Origin: Planctomyces sp.
Lineage (GTDB): Bacteria; Planctomycetota; Planctomycetia; Planctomycetales; Planctomycetaceae
Direction of reading: 5' to 3'
DNA length: 37,161 nt
Assembly: GCA_016795105.1 (NCBI GenBank)
Contig: JAEUIH010000074.1
Location: 1-37,161 of the forward strand
Shown here: positions 8,462 through 17,045 of the stretch, piece by piece
Layout: the number at the start of each line of letters is the position of its first letter
Numbering within the stretch: the stretch's first letter is position 1
The notes under the pieces: generated by a model
The model's input: only the letters and a program-made list of their open reading frames with translations
Told to the model about the DNA's origin: nothing
Databases searched by the model: none
Program-made: the position numbers and the translations under genes

Positions 8462-8785
8462 TCAGTCATCGCGTTGTCGGGTGGCATCTTCTCGCAGGCG
8501 CATCGGGATGTTCATGTTCTCGTGTAGCACGCTGATCACGCCGATAGCGTCTGGCGGGAGGGCGCGGAAGAAGATGAAGTGCCGCTCGTATTGGATGAAG
8601 TAAACGCCAGGGAGTTCGGCATCCATTACAGGTCGCCAACGATTACGAAAGCTCGCAGCCTCCTGAATCGAACCAACGAGCCCCCGAATGTATTTGTCGG
8701 CCTGCTCTTCTCCCCATGTACGTTCGGTATACCCCCAGATCTCAATCAGGCGGCTTTTGGCAGCCCGAAGGAACTTAACTTCCAC
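8462..8785 (-). CDS. parE: ParE/RelE-family toxin
   Basis: A 107-residue protein when started at the GTG at 8785, eight bases after a GGAG inside the antitoxin gene. A GTG three codons upstream (8794) is an alternative; an ATG much further upstream would run deep into the antitoxin. VEVKFLRAAKSRLIEIWGYTERTWGEEQADKYIRGL is split here into its features: a beta strand, then two helices with the aromatic-rich IWGYTERTWG turn, as in ParE. The C-terminal half has the usual GVYFIQYERHFIFFRAL strands and an IISVLHE-like ending (GVISVLHENMNIP). ParE toxins typically inhibit DNA gyrase; the target here is not tested. The gene overlaps the antitoxin by 11 bp, indicating translational coupling. Confidence 0.88.
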   Translation of the reverse strand: MEVKFLRAAKSRLIEIWGYTERTWGEEQADKYIRGLVGSIQEAASFRNRWRPVMDAELPGVYFIQYERHFIFFRALPPDAIGVISVLHENMNIPMRLREDATRQRDD

Positions 8786-9044
8786 GCTCTGCACTCCGCG
8801 ATCTGGCCTCGTCAAGCAGGCGGTTCGTATCGAGCGATTCAAACTCCGACTCCGACGCCTCCAGACCTTCCTTGAGTTCGTGTCGCAACCAAAGCCATTT
8901 GCGTTGTTCCTCGCGTTCGTAGTCACGTCTCACAAGGTCACGAATATATTCGCTCGCCGAGGCATAGACGCCCGTTGCACCCGTTCGTTCCTGGATAAAC
9001 CGCTGAAGTTCGCCCGAAAACCGTACATTCACGCCTTCTGCCAT
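8775..9044 (-). CDS. parD: ParD-like antitoxin
   Basis: 89 residues from the ATG at 9044, which follows GGAGGG at the right distance; an in-frame ATG further upstream lies inside the operator and is rejected. The N-terminal part (VNVRFSGELQRFIQERTG) is a ribbon-helix-helix DNA-binding fold, and YASASEYIRDLVRRDYERE is the hallmark of the ParD/CC2985 family. The charged C-terminal half (about residues 45-89) would wrap the toxin. The antitoxin precedes the toxin and overlaps it by 11 bp, the usual order. The palindrome and promoter immediately upstream imply autoregulation by the antitoxin dimer. Confidence 0.9.
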   Translation of the reverse strand: MAEGVNVRFSGELQRFIQERTGATGVYASASEYIRDLVRRDYEREEQRKWLWLRHELKEGLEASESEFESLDTNRLLDEARSRSAERGS

Positions 9045-9064
9045 GAGAATACCCTCCGCGGAAA

Positions 9065-9108
9065 ATTGTAGTTTTGTCCCACAGATTGTCAATACTGTGG
9101 GACAAAAC
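9065..9108 (-). promoter_or_regulatory. parDE promoter embedded in a perfect palindrome
   Basis: Arms GTTTTGTCCCACAG (9071-9084) and CTGTGGGACAAAAC (9095-9108) are perfect 14-bp inverted repeats around a 10-bp spacer. On the minus strand the spacer holds a consensus -35 TTGACA (9092-9087), and TACAAT (9070-9065) is a near-perfect -10 after a 16-bp gap; the gap is filled by the downstream arm. A bound antitoxin dimer would therefore cover the polymerase site. The predicted start of transcription is only some 15 nt before the antitoxin ATG. Confidence 0.85.
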
Positions 9109-9162
9109 CAGGGGCTCTCCGCGGCAAACGCTCATTACCACAATGGGACGTGGGCCGGGGTT

Positions 9163-9193
9163 CGACATCACGACGGAGCGTGATGAGTACTTT
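9163..9193 (-). repeat. Dispersed palindrome, family F4, copy 3
   Basis: TCGACATCACG, loop ACGGAG, CGTGATGAGTACTTT on the plus strand. It lies 8 bp beyond the stop codon of the CRTAC1-like gene, and so just 3' of that minus-strand gene. The left flank GGGGTTCGACATCACG resembles copies 1 and 5. Confidence 0.8.
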
Positions 9194-9200
9194 GGGGGGG

Positions 9201-12092
9201 CTACTTTTCGGCGATATGTAGTTTTCCCTGCGAGGGGATGTCATGGAGGACGGTTGTTGTGCCTGAGGGCCAGAGGACGGTGAGTTCATCCACGCGTTCG
9301 TTGTTGGCCAGTCCGAAGAACAGCCGACGCTCGTTAGTTGCCTGATAGCCGTCGCCGGCCGTCAGTCGCTGAGAAATGATTCGGTCACCCACTTTGAGTT
9401 TCACGACGGAGCCAACGGCATCACGGGATGATTGGGTCGCGTGAAGGCGGATGTCGAGGCTTCTGCCGACAACTTCCGTTTCATTGAATGCGATCACGGC
9501 TGGTGAAGCGAGGTTCGAAATCACAAAGTCGGTTCGTCCATCGGCGTTCCAGTCTGCCGTTGCCAGCGATCTGCCGAGTGCTGCGACAGCGAACAGTTCA
9601 CCGGCCCTTTCAGCAGGCACCAGCTCATACTGGTTCTGTCCGTTGTTCAGAAAAAGTTGCGAAGGCATCCGGTATTCGACACCTGGTTCTCCAAAGTCTG
9701 CAACGTGTCCATTCGTGACGACAATGTCCAGGTCACCATCATTTTCGACATCGATAAACTGAGTACCCCAGCCGACATAAGGAATACCGGCTGCCATCAG
9801 TCCGGAGCCGGCGATTCGATCGCGGAATAAACCTGCCGAATTCTGAAGATACAGACAGTTGGCTTCCCCCTCAAAGTTGGTCACAAACAGATCTGTGAAA
9901 CCATTCTGATCAGGATCACCGGAAGCAACCCCCATGCAGGCGGTTGGCTGGCCATCTTTGTTAACGGCAAGGCCGGACAGGACAGCATGATCTGAGTAGA
10001 CTCCACTGGCAGATTCCGGACGGAGATAAAAATTTGGAACCTGATCATTTGCAATGAAGAGACTCGGGCGTGGATCGCCGTCGTGATAGATCGAGACAAT
10101 CCCCAGTCCTTTGCAGTTGATTTTTGGAACAGCGTCGGGAACGGCTGCGAACGTTCCGTCTCCGAGCGACAGCTGCACCTGATCGGGGGCACCGGTGAAG
10201 CTTCGAACAGAACAACGGTCCGCACTGCATTCGACTCGATAAACGCGCTCGCCCTCAAGGTAATTGACATCATAGAGATCTGGCCAGCCATCCGCGTTCA
10301 GGTCGAGGATCAGACAGCTCGTCGTCCACGACGTTCCCTGAATACCGGATTCATCTGTGACGTCAGTAAATGTTCCGTCGCCGTTATTGAGCAGCAGCTG
10401 GTTGCGACCCACATTTGCGATATACAGATCCGGGAAACCGTCGTTGTTGAAGTCTCCGGCTGAACATCCCTGACTGTATGCGTCATTATCTGCAAGACCG
10501 CAGACATCAGAAACATCAGAGAACCGCCCGCCGCGATTACGGTAAATGTGATCCCGATATTTCGGCGAGCCTGCGGGCTGATCGCTCCCCTGCGGCCATT
10601 CTTCGCCCTGAGTCAGCAGTAGGTCCGGCCAGCCGTCGAGATCTATGTCGATGACACCTGCCCCTCCACCTGTTGATTCAAAGATCCGTACGCCTCCGGA
10701 TGTTGAATCCGGCCCCTGAAAATAGGTGAAGTCCACTCCGACTTCCGCCGCTCGATTTGCAAAGCGAACCTCACCGACAGCTGCTGCAGGCTGAGCAAGG
10801 CCAGCTGCTGCCCTGGCGATTGCTGCCCTGGGGTCGGGCAACTTTGAGAGGTCATATGTTCGAGTCAGATCGCGATCGACAAGAATGCGTGGGGGATTTG
10901 CAGAGGGGACTCGACTCAGAGCCGCCCATTCCGGCTGGATGGCCATTTCGCCTTCTGAGAGTTGTTCAATCTTGCCAACCCAGGCCCACGCCTCCCAGTC
11001 TCTGCCCATGAGTGTCAGCAGCTCGATCAGGCGCTTGACCTGATCCGGATCTTTTCCGGCACTGTTAAGAACCTTCTCGAGAAGTTCACTGTACTCATGC
11101 AGTTGCTCCGCGCGTTCTGAAAAGGCGATGGCAGCCTCAGGATGACTGGTCTGCAGGACCTGTCCCAGCTGATACATTGCTTTTCGATGTGTAGGACTCT
11201 TTCGGACGACTTCCCAGAAGCAGCGAGCAGCGGCTTCATCGAGTTCCAGTCTTTGAGCCCACAGACCTCGAACGTACCAGATACTTACCGAATTGCTGAC
11301 AACGGACGGCAGGTCTTCATGCCATTGAGTTACGGCGTTGAGATCGGTATCCAGAAGCAGTTCTCCCAGCAGAGCCTGGGCTTCCGCAAACTCTGGCATC
11401 GCTTTCACGACGAGATCTGTTCGACGTCGTGCTTCTGCGAATCGCTGCGACTGCATATCTTCGAGCGCAAGCCCAAAAATGACGAAGGGATCGGTATTAT
11501 TATCTTCGTCGCACTGATGCAGGAGTCGGGTCTGTCGAGGAGGTCTTTCGGGTTGAGTATATGTGACCAGATCTTCCATTTCGATTGCACCCGATTTCAG
11601 CAGTTTAAACAGGTGTGATTCGGCTCTGGCTCGCTGACCGGAGATGGTGAAGATGGAAGCCAGCGTTGAACGCATTGACGAGTCATCCGGTTTTGAGCCC
11701 ACCAGATATTCAAAGTTTTCCGCGGCCTTTGAAAGCTGACAGCGTCGAAGCCATGTGTTCGCCGATTCCTCCGCGGCTCGCAGAGACAGGGGAGACCCAT
11801 CGCGTTTTACGGCAGCAAAGTACTCCAAAACTCCGTCCGAATCGCCTCTGCCTTCGACGATTTTTGCGAGCAGCATCTGGGCATCATTCCACTCAGGATC
11901 CTCACGAATAATGGTCCTGGCAAATTTCTCTGCTTCTATGGAATCGCCCCGCTTCATTGCTTCGATGGCTGCATCCATTCGAGTGGTCGAAGTCTCGCTG
12001 CTGCAGCCCATCATGATACTGAGCAGCAAACTGATCGTGCTCAGAACGATCGATGACCGGGAAGACAGCGCAGATTGTTTTGAAATCAACAC
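9201..12092 (-). CDS. CRTAC1-like lipoprotein: TPR region, FG-GAP/VCBS repeats, ASPIC/UnbV domain
   Basis: A 963-residue protein starting at GTG. A lipobox SIMMGC puts the lipidated cysteine at residue 30, so the mature protein is membrane-anchored. Residues about 35-350 are helical TPR-like repeats. Residues about 440-870 carry FG-GAP/VCBS beta-propeller repeats, each with a calcium-site-like D-x-D/N-x-D motif (DIDLDGWPDLLL, DFNNDGFPDLYI, DLNADGWPDLYD, DVENDGDLDIVV, DWNADGRTDFVI). The C-terminal about 70 residues (DAVGSVVKLKVGDR to VLWPSG) are the ASPIC/UnbV domain. Such proteins are common in Planctomycetota and probably bind carbohydrate or protein at the cell surface; the substrate is unknown. 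It starts 20 bp after the priA stop codon, so the two may share a transcript. Confidence 0.92.
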   Translation of the reverse strand: MLISKQSALSSRSSIVLSTISLLLSIMMGCSSETSTTRMDAAIEAMKRGDSIEAEKFARTIIREDPEWNDAQMLLAKIVEGRGDSDGVLEYFAAVKRDGSPLSLRAAEESANTWLRRCQLSKAAENFEYLVGSKPDDSSMRSTLASIFTISGQRARAESHLFKLLKSGAIEMEDLVTYTQPERPPRQTRLLHQCDEDNNTDPFVIFGLALEDMQSQRFAEARRRTDLVVKAMPEFAEAQALLGELLLDTDLNAVTQWHEDLPSVVSNSVSIWYVRGLWAQRLELDEAAARCFWEVVRKSPTHRKAMYQLGQVLQTSHPEAAIAFSERAEQLHEYSELLEKVLNSAGKDPDQVKRLIELLTLMGRDWEAWAWVGKIEQLSEGEMAIQPEWAALSRVPSANPPRILVDRDLTRTYDLSKLPDPRAAIARAAAGLAQPAAAVGEVRFANRAAEVGVDFTYFQGPDSTSGGVRIFESTGGGAGVIDIDLDGWPDLLLTQGEEWPQGSDQPAGSPKYRDHIYRNRGGRFSDVSDVCGLADNDAYSQGCSAGDFNNDGFPDLYIANVGRNQLLLNNGDGTFTDVTDESGIQGTSWTTSCLILDLNADGWPDLYDVNYLEGERVYRVECSADRCSVRSFTGAPDQVQLSLGDGTFAAVPDAVPKINCKGLGIVSIYHDGDPRPSLFIANDQVPNFYLRPESASGVYSDHAVLSGLAVNKDGQPTACMGVASGDPDQNGFTDLFVTNFEGEANCLYLQNSAGLFRDRIAGSGLMAAGIPYVGWGTQFIDVENDGDLDIVVTNGHVADFGEPGVEYRMPSQLFLNNGQNQYELVPAERAGELFAVAALGRSLATADWNADGRTDFVISNLASPAVIAFNETEVVGRSLDIRLHATQSSRDAVGSVVKLKVGDRIISQRLTAGDGYQATNERRLFFGLANNERVDELTVLWPSGTTTVLHDIPSQGKLHIAEK

Positions 12093-12112
12093 GGCGATTT
12101 GTCCCCGTATTT

Positions 12113-14362
12113 TCAGCGAGAATTGATGGGGTCCACGTCGACCGCCATTTCGATATTTTCAGGTAGTGTCAGGTCCTCTTCCAGCTTCTGCCAGATTTCC
12201 CGGACAAGATCCTGAGTCTTTCCGCAAATCTGAAGATGAAATCGCCAGAGATTTCTGAGTCGTGTCACCGGGGCTGGAGCTGCTCCAAGGATGCGAATGT
12301 CCTTCAAATGATCCTTCCTCAGAGCTCGAAGTCGATCCGCTACGGCCTGAGCTGTCTGCAGGACCTGCTGTTCGACGGGTCCACGGAAAATGACGCGGGT
12401 TACAGAGCTAAAGGGGGGTGCAAAGTGTTCATGGCGTTCTGCCAGTTCATGCTGAGCAAACCCGACGTAGTCATGTTTTGATGCAAATTTGACTGCGGGA
12501 TCTTCCGGGCACGTTGTCTGAACAAGGACTCGCCCCCCGCGAGTTCCTCGTCCGGTTCGACCAGCGACCTGAGCAATCAGCTGAAATGTTCTTTCTGATG
12601 CTCTCATATCCGGTTGGCGAAGCATTGTGTCGGCATCGATGACTCCCACAAGTGTGACGTTGGGAAAGTCGAGTCCCTTAGCGATCATCTGAGTACCAAG
12701 CAGGATCTGAACTTCCCCGCTGCGAAATTTTTCGAGGGCCTCGTCATGGCTGCCCGGACGACGCATTGTGTCACTGTCCATTCTGAGAGACGTGGCATTG
12801 GGAAATGTCAGACGGACTTCTTCGTCGAGTTTCTGCGTTCCCGTTCCGAGATAGCGAATGGCCTGCGATTCGCAGACAGGACAGCGTTCCGGGGGAGGTG
12901 TTTCAAAGTCACAGCTGTGACAGATCGCAGAACCGCGATCACGATGCCAGGTCAGTGTGATATCACAGTTCGGACACTTCACTCCTGTCCCGCAGCTCCG
13001 ACACCACACGGTTGGCGAATACCCGCGAAGGTTCAGAAACAGAATGATCTGCCCGCGATCCTGAAGGGCTTTGGTAATCGCCTGAAACAGCGCCCTTCCG
13101 ATTGCAGAACCTCGTGCAATTCGGGGATCTGATCGCGTATCAACAATCACTACCGGAGGAAGTGGTCGTTCAGCGACGCGATGTGGCATAGAGATTAGGA
13201 TATCCTGTTTCCGCTGAGCTCTGAGCCAGGATTCGAGCGTTGGTGTTGCGGAACCAAGAATCAGAGGGACCTGCTCCTGACGACATCGATACCGAGCAAC
13301 CTCGCGGGCGTGATAGCGGGGAGTACTGTCCTGTTTGAATGACGGCTCGTGCTCTTCATCGATAATGATCAGCCCCAGATGCGGCGCAGGGGCAAATACG
13401 GCACTGCGGGCACCGACGACGACTTGAATTCGCCCCTCGGCAATTTGTTGCCACTGCCAGTGTCTCTCAGAATCAGACATATGGCTGTGAAGAACAGCAA
13501 CATCAGGAAAACGGCTGCGAAATCGTCGAATTGTCTGAGGAGTCAGGCTGATTTCAGGGACGAGGACAATAGCCTGACGTCCGAAGGACACAACTTCACG
13601 GATTGCTCGAATATAGACCTCCGTCTTTCCACTGCCGGTGACACCGTGAAGCAACAGTGTCGAGTGCTGACCGGAATTGACTGATTCGAGTATCTTCGTC
13701 AGTGCGGCCTGCTGTTCTTCGCCGAGTGACAGGTCGCTTTCCGGAATCGCGTCAGTCGTGTGACCGCCTTCAACTTCCGAACGAACCCTGATGGCTTCTA
13801 TCAGTCCCTTCTTTCGCAGTGTTGTCAATGGAGACGGCCCACACTGAGCTCGCTCACACAACTCGGTGGCAGAAACCGGACCAGACGCCCGGATCAAAAG
13901 TTGAATGATCTCGTTTTGCTGGCGACTGAGTTTGAGTGTTTCAAGTCGATCAGTGATACCGGGTTTCAGGATGTAACTCTGGATGAGCCGAGTTCCACTC
14001 CGCCGGCGGACACCCGCGGGAATCACGCTCTCGAGAACCTGTCCCCAGCCACAAAGGTAACGCTCTCCAATCCAGCGAGTCAGTTCAAGCATGCGGCTGT
14101 CAAGGAGCGGCTCGCGATCTATCAACTCCGCAATCGGTTTGAGCCTTCGCTGATCGTCGGGATTCTTCTGGCGAATTCCAACACAATACCCGATCACCGA
14201 ACGATCACCGCGACCGAGAGACGCTTTGACTCGCTGTCCGGCCCGCAGCATCCCGCGAAACTCTTCCGGGATCAGGTAGGTGTATGGTTTCTCCAATGGC
14301 AGATTGAAAACCACTTCGGCAACCTGCACGTCCTCCTGGGCCGCCCGTTCCCATTCGGGCAT
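12113..14362 (-). CDS. priA: Primosomal protein N' (replication-restart helicase PriA)
   Basis: 749 residues when started at the ATG giving MPEWERAAQEDVQ; a GTG further upstream (14449) would add 29 residues with no ribosome site and no family match. The N-terminal DNA-binding domain starts at VAEVVFNLPLEKPYTYLIPEEF. The helicase core has Walker A GVTGSGKTEV, the DEEH box (IIIDEEHEPSFKQ), GSATPTLESW and the motif V/VI region VAGRTGRGTRGG. Between them a zinc-binding insert with eight cysteines is complete (CRSCGTGVKCPNC, CHSCDF, CPVC). PriA reloads the replicative helicase at stalled forks. The gene lies downstream of the histone H1-like gene but is separated from it by a strong terminator, and CRTAC1 follows after 20 bp. 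Confidence 0.97.
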   Translation of the reverse strand: MPEWERAAQEDVQVAEVVFNLPLEKPYTYLIPEEFRGMLRAGQRVKASLGRGDRSVIGYCVGIRQKNPDDQRRLKPIAELIDREPLLDSRMLELTRWIGERYLCGWGQVLESVIPAGVRRRSGTRLIQSYILKPGITDRLETLKLSRQQNEIIQLLIRASGPVSATELCERAQCGPSPLTTLRKKGLIEAIRVRSEVEGGHTTDAIPESDLSLGEEQQAALTKILESVNSGQHSTLLLHGVTGSGKTEVYIRAIREVVSFGRQAIVLVPEISLTPQTIRRFRSRFPDVAVLHSHMSDSERHWQWQQIAEGRIQVVVGARSAVFAPAPHLGLIIIDEEHEPSFKQDSTPRYHAREVARYRCRQEQVPLILGSATPTLESWLRAQRKQDILISMPHRVAERPLPPVVIVDTRSDPRIARGSAIGRALFQAITKALQDRGQIILFLNLRGYSPTVWCRSCGTGVKCPNCDITLTWHRDRGSAICHSCDFETPPPERCPVCESQAIRYLGTGTQKLDEEVRLTFPNATSLRMDSDTMRRPGSHDEALEKFRSGEVQILLGTQMIAKGLDFPNVTLVGVIDADTMLRQPDMRASERTFQLIAQVAGRTGRGTRGGRVLVQTTCPEDPAVKFASKHDYVGFAQHELAERHEHFAPPFSSVTRVIFRGPVEQQVLQTAQAVADRLRALRKDHLKDIRILGAAPAPVTRLRNLWRFHLQICGKTQDLVREIWQKLEEDLTLPENIEMAVDVDPINSR

Positions 14363-14472
14363 CTCTGCAAACCCAAAAAGATTCTGCTGCTGAGTCACCT
14401 GAATGAGCCATTCGGAAAGCGGGCAATCGGAAAGAGAGCACTGCAGCACGAAATATAGGGAGACAGAAACGC

Positions 14473-14509
14473 AAAAACGACCGAGGTCCGTCAGGACGAC
14501 TCGGTCGTT
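14473..14509 (-). terminator. Intrinsic terminator of the histone H1-like gene
   Basis: AACGACCGAG pairs with CTCGGTCGTT, extended inward by GTCC/GGAC across loop GTCA with a two-base GA bulge. On the minus strand the hairpin is followed by TTTTT. It lies 47 bp after the stop codon of the H1-like gene and upstream of priA, so priA needs its own promoter or read-through. Confidence 0.9.
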
Positions 14510-14555
14510 GCAGTTCGAACAGAGAAACCGTTCGAAATCACAGCTGCTGCGAGAA

Positions 14556-14759
14556 TTACTTCTTCTTTGCAGGAGCCGGCTTCTTGGTTGCTGGCTTAGC
14601 AGCTGGCTTTGCGGTGCCAGTCTTCGCCTTTGTGGACTTTGCAGCAGCTGGCTTAGCAGCTGGCTTTGCAGCGCCCGTCTTTGCCTTCGTGGACTTTGCA
14701 GCTGCCGGCTTTGCGGTCGTCTTGGTAGCAGACTTTGCAGCGGTGCTCTTTGCGGCCAT
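14556..14759 (-). CDS. Histone H1-like / HctB-type Lys-Ala-Pro-rich DNA-binding protein
   Basis: 67 residues or fewer of almost pure Ala, Lys, Pro, Thr and Ser, starting MAAKSTAAKSATKTTAKP and ending PAPAKKK. GGAGGAA sits about 9 nt before this ATG; an ATG 42 codons further upstream would add unrelated sequence and is rejected. The composition and the AAKPA/AAAKSTKAKTG repeats match bacterial H1-like proteins that bind and compact DNA. The protein contains a 19-residue unit repeated twice, encoded by two 57-bp direct repeats. A strong terminator follows. It has no aromatic residues and no predicted globular domain, so it is probably disordered when unbound. Confidence 0.85.
   Translation of the reverse strand: MAAKSTAAKSATKTTAKPAAAKSTKAKTGAAKPAAKPAAAKSTKAKTGTAKPAAKPATKKPAPAKKK
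14590..14703. repeat. Two 57-bp tandem repeats inside the H1-like gene
   Basis: Units 14590-14646 and 14647-14703 both begin GCTGGCTTAGCAGCTGGCTT and differ only at scattered, mostly synonymous or Ala/Thr-changing positions. A decayed third unit starts at 14704. Repeat number is likely to vary between strains, changing the length of the basic tail. Confidence 0.85.
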
Positions 14760-15202
14760 TCCCAGGTTCCTCCGTGGGGGACTTCTTTGACACCAAAATT
14801 CGAAAAGCAGACTGTCTATCGGTGCCAAAATACAAACAGTTGCGAATGTCAAACACAACGCAGTTTTCTGAAAAGTTGTCACCAAAGTGAGTCTGGTGAA
14901 CTTCGTTCAACTGCGTCGAGTTGCTTTATAGGTGACTTGTGTCAAATCCGTCAAGCGGAAATCCTTGATGGATATAGGCTTCCTGAGAATCGTCGTTCAG
15001 TAACTTCCTGCTTGATCAGATTTCGACAAACTCAACTCAATTTTCCAAATCCTCAAATCCGGTATGTTTGCCATAGTCGTGGATCGCTCCGCGATCCCGC
15101 GTCCGATTACAGAGCAGCGTGCTGTGGCTGTGGCAATTGCTGTGGGACGCGGGGGATCGCGGGGGATCGCGGAGCGATCCACGACAATCGGTTCTTTGCT
15201 GG
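14760..15202. other. Intergenic region between msrB and the H1-like gene
   Basis: No gene is supported. Frames open on the plus strand here are Leu/Cys-rich antisense artefacts of the H1-like gene. The left half should hold the promoter of the H1-like gene; no convincing -35/-10 pair with normal spacing was found. The right half contains the inverted REP-like pair described separately. Confidence 0.5.
15077..15184. repeat. Inverted pair of REP-like palindromes, family F5
   Basis: Left copy (15077-15097) TCGTGGATCGC-TCC-GCGATCC is itself a hairpin, GGATCGC pairing with GCGATCC around loop TCC. The right copy (15164-15184) is its reverse complement. The inverse match extends outward to CGCGTCC on the inner flanks, except that the right side carries an extra GGGGGATCGC unit (15151-15160). 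Two head-to-head REPs like this resemble BIME modules. Confidence 0.85.
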
Positions 15203-15847
15203 CTATTCGGATTTCAGACGAACCACAGGCGGAAGCTTTTCACCCTTTGCCACAAACTTCATGGAAACAGAGTTCACACAGTGGCGAGTGTTCTTTTCCG
15301 TGAAGCCTTCGTCTTCAAACACATGTCCCAGATGTCCGCCACAATTTTGGCATGTGATTTCTGTTCTCCTTCCATCAGCGTCAACAGTTCGAGTCACTGC
15401 ACCTTTGATTTCGTCGTCGAATGCCGGCCATCCACATCCGCTGTGAAACTTCGACTCTGACTCATACAGGGGCAAATTGCACCGACGACAAATATACGTC
15501 CCTGCCTCCATCAACTCGGTGTACTCACCCTTGTAGGTGAAACTGTCAGGGGGTTCGGTGCCCTTTTGAAGAATCACGTACGCCTCAAGTTCGCTGAGTT
15601 TATTGTATTCTGTGGGGGCTGGCTCTGGGGCCATGTCAGTTCCTTCGGTCTGTAGTTCCGGTTCGGTCAGATTGACGGGGACTTCCTGATCGCCATTTTC
15701 CGGGGAGTTTGTCGCGGAAACAGGCGTGGATTCCAGTGCATTTGAGCAGCCGCCTGCAAACATCAAAGGGCAGCATACAGACAGCAAAAACAGGGGCTTA
15801 ATGGTCAGAGAACTCTTCACGTAGCCGGCCTTCCGTTTCATATTCAT
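15203..15847 (-). CDS. msrB: Lipoprotein peptide-methionine (R)-S-oxide reductase
   Basis: 214 residues. The N-terminus has a signal with lipobox MFAGGC (lipidated Cys34), then a Pro/Glu-rich linker to about residue 80, so the enzyme is tethered outside the cytoplasmic membrane. The MsrB domain covers about 83-210. Zinc cysteines C120/C123 (CRRC) and C166/C169 (CQNC) and the catalytic cysteine C190 in [12 protein letters not shown] are all present, along with SGCGWPAF and GGHLGHVF. It repairs methionine-R-sulfoxide in exported proteins. GGGAG lies 8 nt before the ATG. It is divergent from the SGNH hydrolase gene, with a 94-bp shared promoter region. Periplasmic MsrB with no fused MsrA is less usual than the cytoplasmic form. 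Confidence 0.95.
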   Translation of the reverse strand: MNMKRKAGYVKSSLTIKPLFLLSVCCPLMFAGGCSNALESTPVSATNSPENGDQEVPVNLTEPELQTEGTDMAPEPAPTEYNKLSELEAYVILQKGTEPPDSFTYKGEYTELMEAGTYICRRCNLPLYESESKFHSGCGWPAFDDEIKGAVTRTVDADGRRTEITCQNCGGHLGHVFEDEGFTEKNTRHCVNSVSMKFVAKGEKLPPVVRLKSE

Positions 15848-15941
15848 GTCCTGATCTCCCGCATTATTTCCCTTATTATTGCAGTCTCTTTAGAATTGGG
15901 TAGCTCATTGAGAATCTTCCAGTACCCGCCAGGAGTTTGCC

Positions 15942-17045
15942 ATGATTCAACCTTCTCGCCGAAACTTCCTGTCCACTGCAGCAACAGCTGCTGCTGCCTT
16001 GTGTGTTCGACCGGCCCGTGCCGCACGTCAGGACGGGGTGAACTGGCATAATGTTCAGGACTGGGGGCTGGAAGGGCGTGGGTTCAACGACACGGAAAGC
16101 TATTTCGATCGCCTTCCAGGGCGAGCAAAGTCGGTTGTTCGCGATGCCGTTTGGAGCCTCAGTCGCCATTCCGCCGGGATGATGGTCCGATTTCGGACCG
16201 ATGCAACGGAAATCCAGGCCGATTATGGTTTGACGTCAGCCAACCTGGCAATGCCTCATATGCCCGCAACGGGAGTCAGTGGACTGGATCTTTACGGTCA
16301 GGACACGGATGGTTCCTGGAAATGGATCGCTGTTGCTGCACCGAATGCTCAACAGATGAAGCTGAGTCTGATATCGGGGCTCGCCCCCGGGATGCGAAAC
16401 TACACCATCTATCTCCCGCTGTATAACGGGACCACTCATCTCAAGATTGGTGTTGCCGCGGATCATGCGTTTGAACCCATCCAGCCTCGATCAGAGTCTC
16501 CGATTGTGTTCTATGGGACTTCGATTACCCACGGAGCCTGTGCGTCCAGACCCGGCATGCCGCATCCCGCGATTCTTGGCCGCCGGCTTGATCGTCCGGT
16601 CATCAATCTGGGATTTTCCGGGAATGGCCGAATGGAGAAAGAGGTGGGAGGATTTCTGACCGAGCTAAATCCGGCCGTGTACGTCATTGACTGCCTCCCA
16701 AACATGGGTGCTGCCGACGTCACGGAACGCACGATTCCTTTGGTTCAGCAGTTGCGAGCGGCTCATTCCAATGTTCCGATTGTGCTGGTCGAAGATCGGT
16801 CGTACTCGAATTCCTGGGTTATCCCGGCTCAAAAACAACGAAACGACTCCAGCCGCGTGGCACTCAAAGAACAGTACCACAAGCTTCTGGATGGCGGGGT
16901 TCAGCGACTCTACTACATCGACGGAGAATCATTGCTCGGCGCAGATCGCGACGACACCACCGATGGATCTCATCCATCAGATTTTGGTTTCGTACGCCAC
17001 GCCGATGCTATGGAACCGATTCTCAGAAAGGCGCTGGAAGCATAG
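15942..17045 (+). CDS. Tat-exported SGNH/GDSL hydrolase with GxDLY N-terminal domain
   Basis: 367 residues. PSRRNFLSTAATAAAALC is a twin-arginine signal. The N-terminal domain (about 35-180) ends in SGLDLY at 113-118, the signature of the GxDLY beta-sandwich domain. The C-terminal SGNH hydrolase has the nucleophile Ser194 in YGTSITHG, the oxyanion Gly/Asn in NLGFSGNG, and the catalytic pair D341-x2-H344 in TDGSHPSDFG. This is a likely periplasmic esterase acting on acetylated carbohydrates; the substrate is not known. CCAGGAG sits just before the ATG. The gene is divergent from msrB. Confidence 0.92.
   Translation: MIQPSRRNFLSTAATAAAALCVRPARAARQDGVNWHNVQDWGLEGRGFNDTESYFDRLPGRAKSVVRDAVWSLSRHSAGMMVRFRTDATEIQADYGLTSANLAMPHMPATGVSGLDLYGQDTDGSWKWIAVAAPNAQQMKLSLISGLAPGMRNYTIYLPLYNGTTHLKIGVAADHAFEPIQPRSESPIVFYGTSITHGACASRPGMPHPAILGRRLDRPVINLGFSGNGRMEKEVGGFLTELNPAVYVIDCLPNMGAADVTERTIPLVQQLRAAHSNVPIVLVEDRSYSNSWVIPAQKQRNDSSRVALKEQYHKLLDGGVQRLYYIDGESLLGADRDDTTDGSHPSDFGFVRHADAMEPILRKALEA

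Noticed and set aside
8786-8926. Extended N-terminus of the ParE toxin starting at an ATG deep in the antitoxin gene
   Set aside because: It would add 47 non-homologous residues; a GTG with GGAG upstream fits ParE length and gives the usual short overlap.
14403-15446. Long plus-strand open frame of 347 codons across the H1-like gene
   Set aside because: It is the antisense of the Ala/Lys repeats and msrB's 3' end; its Leu/Cys/Ser-rich low-complexity composition is a by-product of GC-rich repeats and it has no ribosome site.
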